Positions 61,862 to 64,000 of a stretch of DNA of 64,000 nt are shown here, in pieces (positions within the stretch are counted from its first letter, which is position 1; each line of letters begins with the position of its first letter). Below the pieces are notes generated by a model that saw only the letters and a list, made by a program, of their open reading frames with translations, searched no databases and was not told where the DNA came from. The translations under genes were made by a program, and so were the position numbers. The stretch is from JAIBAC01 sp046331095 (GTDB lineage: Bacteria > Actinomycetota > Acidimicrobiia > UBA2766): contig JAXLRM010000006.1 in the NCBI GenBank assembly GCA_046331095.1, forward strand, positions 62,001 to 126,000, given 5' to 3'.

Positions 61862-64000
61862 GTGAGCGACACGACATCCATCAGATCCGGTAGGGACGAC
61901 GGCGAGCGGCCGCGTCCGGGCAAGCCCGAGGTGCTGGTCGCACCCCCGGATGTCCTCGAACGCGGCTTGTGCACCGCCGTGGCCGCCGCCAAGGCCGCCG
62001 ACCCCCTGCGTCCCGTCGTCGTCGTTGCGCGTGGACACGTCGAGGCGGCTGCGATCCCTGCTGCGCTCGCACGCGGACTCGGTGTCGCCGCCAACGTCGA
62101 GGTGTTCGCCTACGCCGATTTCGTGCGCACATCGGCGGACGCGCGCCACGGCGGGCGCACTGCTCACGACCTGACCCGCACCCAGGCTCGAGTCCTCGCG
62201 CGTGTGGTCACCGCGCACGCGAAGGGCTGGTTCGAGCCCCTCGCAGGCACGCCGGGGTTCGCCGACGCCTTCTGCGACTTCCTCGCGGACCTTCGCGGCG
62301 CGCGGCTGTCGCCGGAGGCGCTCACGCGGGCGGGCTTGCCGATCGAGATCCGGAGGAAGCTCTCGTCGCTCGCGACGTCGGCGCGGGAGTTCGAGGACCG
62401 CCGCGGCCGGCGCCGCACCCACGAGGACCGTGCCGAGGACGCGACGGTCGTCGTCGAGCGGACCATGGGCGCGGTGCCCCTGATGCTCTACGGGGTGACG
62501 GCGGCGACGGACGCCGACGCACGCCTGATCGAGCGCGTCTGCCACTCGATGGCGGTCTCGGCCTTCCTGCCGGCGCTGCGGGCGCCCGCTGCCGCCGCGC
62601 TGGCGCCGACGCTCGAGGTGTTGCGCCGCTGCGGCGCGCTGGCAGCCGCTTCGCCTCCGGAGCCCGAGGCTGCGGCGGCGCCGACGTCGCTCACGCACCT
62701 GCGGCGTCACCTGTTCCGCGTCCCCGACGCAGCAGCCCCCGACGACAGCACCGTGCGGCTCGTCTCCGCCGCCGGACCCGCAGCCGAGGCAGAGGAAGCC
62801 GCATCTGCCTGCACCGCGTGGGCGGAAGCGGGGATCTCCTTCGACGACATGGCCGTCGCGGTGCCGTCAAGGTCGCGAGTACACGCCGACCTCGTCGTGG
62901 CCGCCCTGGGCCGCGCCGGCGTACCCTGCGCCGACCTCACGGACCGCCCCCCGGCCGGAACCGCCGCGGGGCGTGCGGCGCTGCTCCACGCACGCACGGA
63001 GACAGGTGACGCCGCGACGGCATGGGCCGACCGGGTCGACGCGGCGGTCGCCGCGCTGGACGCCTCCGCGGAGGGCTACGACGAGGTCGTCGCGGCACTC
63101 GGCGAGCTCCGCGTCGACGAGATGTGCAGCCCACCCGCTGACGCCGCGTTCGCCGACGCGGTGCAGATCGCCCTCACCAGCGCCGCACGCGGCCCCGCCG
63201 CCCGCCACCGGTTCGAGACCGCCCGTGCGAGCGGCGGCGTGACGGTCGTCTCGACAGCCGATGCGGGGCTCGCGGCTCACGACGCGGTGGTCGTGGTCGG
63301 ACTCGCCGACGGCCTCCTGCCACGCGAGCCCGAACCCGCATCGCTGCTGACCGACACCGAGCGCACACGCCTGAACGAGGCGCTCTCGGCGGACCTGCCG
63401 CTCGCGTCCGCGGCCGGCGACCACGACCCGGCGGACTTCGCGCTCGCGGTCGTCTCGGCTCGCTCGGAGCTGGTCCTGGTGAGGCCACGCGGCGGTGTCG
63501 ACGGGAACCGACTGGCCGCCTCGCCCTACTTCAGGGCAGCCGCGATCGCGCTGGAAGGCACGGCGGTGCCTGCCGCGGGCGTCGACACCTGCTCGCGGGT
63601 CGACGTGCGCGCCCGGTCGCACGCCGGAGGACCCACGGACGCCGCTCACCTCGGCGCGTGGGCCTGGAACGCGCGGCTCGACGGGAACCGCTACACCGAG
63701 TTCGAGGGGATCGTCGAACCTTCCGACCTCGAACGCCTCGATCCCGCTCCCCCGCTGCACGGTCTCTCGCCCACACGCCTCGAGACCTACGCCGGCTGCC
63801 CGTTCCGCTTCCTCGCCGAGAACGTCTACGGGGCGCGCCGGAGCAGCCGCACGGCCGTCCGCCTCACGATCGACCCGCGCGATCGCGGCAGCCTCGTGCA
63901 CGCGGTGCTCGAACGCTTCCTGCGGGCCCTCGGCGCCGACACCCCACTCGCCGTAGCGAGTCGCGCCGACCAACTCGGCCTCCTGGACGCGACCCTCGAC
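61862..64000 (+). CDS. AddB-like PD-(D/E)xK nuclease/helicase-like protein (3' end beyond window)
   Basis: An open frame of 713 codons from GTG 61862 runs to the window edge. The N-terminal part (PEVLVAPPDVLERGLCTAVA) has the shape of an AddB/RecC-type helicase domain but no GxGKT Walker A. The middle keeps HDAVVVVGLADGLLPREPEP (UvrD-C-like), and the end begins the nuclease domain with GLSPTRLETYAGCPFRFLAE (first Fe-S Cys) and DRGSLVHAVLERFLRALG. Catalytic Asp/Glu-x-Lys would lie outside. The partner AddA-like helicase probably follows. It diverges from the PHP gene next to ku and ligase, forming a DNA-break repair neighbourhood. Confidence 0.85.
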   Translation, partial: MSDTTSIRSGRDDGERPRPGKPEVLVAPPDVLERGLCTAVAAAKAADPLRPVVVVARGHVEAAAIPAALARGLGVAANVEVFAYADFVRTSADARHGGRTAHDLTRTQARVLARVVTAHAKGWFEPLAGTPGFADAFCDFLADLRGARLSPEALTRAGLPIEIRRKLSSLATSAREFEDRRGRRRTHEDRAEDATVVVERTMGAVPLMLYGVTAATDADARLIERVCHSMAVSAFLPALRAPAAAALAPTLEVLRRCGALAAASPPEPEAAAAPTSLTHLRRHLFRVPDAAAPDDSTVRLVSAAGPAAEAEEAASACTAWAEAGISFDDMAVAVPSRSRVHADLVVAALGRAGVPCADLTDRPPAGTAAGRAALLHARTETGDAATAWADRVDAAVAALDASAEGYDEVVAALGELRVDEMCSPPADAAFADAVQIALTSAARGPAARHRFETARASGGVTVVSTADAGLAAHDAVVVVGLADGLLPREPEPASLLTDTERTRLNEALSADLPLASAAGDHDPADFALAVVSARSELVLVRPRGGVDGNRLAASPYFRAAAIALEGTAVPAAGVDTCSRVDVRARSHAGGPTDAAHLGAWAWNARLDGNRYTEFEGIVEPSDLERLDPAPPLHGLSPTRLETYAGCPFRFLAENVYGARRSSRTAVRLTIDPRDRGSLVHAVLERFLRALGADTPLAVASRADQLGLLDATLD

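Overview
The window is high-GC, densely packed bacterial chromosome with a gene order typical of Actinomycetota. The actinobacterial markers are an integration host factor (mIHF) gene beside gmk and rpoZ, a PriA without a Walker A motif, a PyrR-led pyrimidine operon, and several genes whose TAnnnT -10 box lies only 6-7 nt before the start codon. A full type IV pilus gene set embedded in this backbone points to a deep lineage such as Acidimicrobiia; that placement is inference.

Layout. The left end (1-8.6 kb) holds the start of a response regulator, then rpe, fmt, def, a beta-carbonic anhydrase and, diverging from these, priA. metK, coaBC, rpoZ, gmk and mihF follow on the minus strand. From 9.4 to 18.4 kb lies a tightly overlapped minus-strand operon for pyrimidine synthesis, pyrR-pyrB-pyrC-carA-carB-pyrD-pyrF, with a PyrR-type RNA site ahead of pyrR. 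At 18.5-19.8 kb a plus-strand gene (AbiEi-like HTH plus a VSR-like nuclease domain) sits between two near-identical 102-bp nested palindromes. A cholesterol-oxidase-like GMC enzyme and the chain aroK-aroB-aroQ-pepQ-efp-nusB fill 19.8-26.9 kb.

From 27.3 to 33.8 kb come pilM, pilN, pilO, a PilP-like protein, prepilin peptidase, an O-antigen-ligase-like membrane protein and two prepilins. From 45.5 to 52.9 kb come pilC, pilT, a frameshifted pilB, a DUF4388 protein and a Roadblock/LC7 protein. The 33.9-45.3 kb stretch between them is accessory: a TPP enzyme, a lipoprotein, a 129-bp stray copy of part of oleC, a large FtsX-type permease, a visibly lower-GC MBOAT/SGNH acyl-transfer pair, and an OleC-like ligase with an alpha/beta hydrolase and a TetR regulator. 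The right end returns to core genes (aroE, mltG, ruvX, alaS) and then DNA repair: an ATP-dependent ligase convergent with ku, a PHP-domain protein, and the start of an AddB-like nuclease.

The most unusual feature is five tandem arrays (8.8, 27.0, 31.2, 48.6 and 53.0 kb). Each lies just downstream of a minus-strand gene and before the next minus-strand gene. They belong to two unrelated palindromic families (a CGCGGGC...GCCCGCG type of 44-46 nt and an ACGTGGGGAC...GTCCCCACGT type of 49 nt), yet both repeat with a period of about 62-63 bp. The second family also has a lone copy beside the palindrome-flanked nuclease gene. These arrays and the nuclease locus are the best candidates for an undescribed system.
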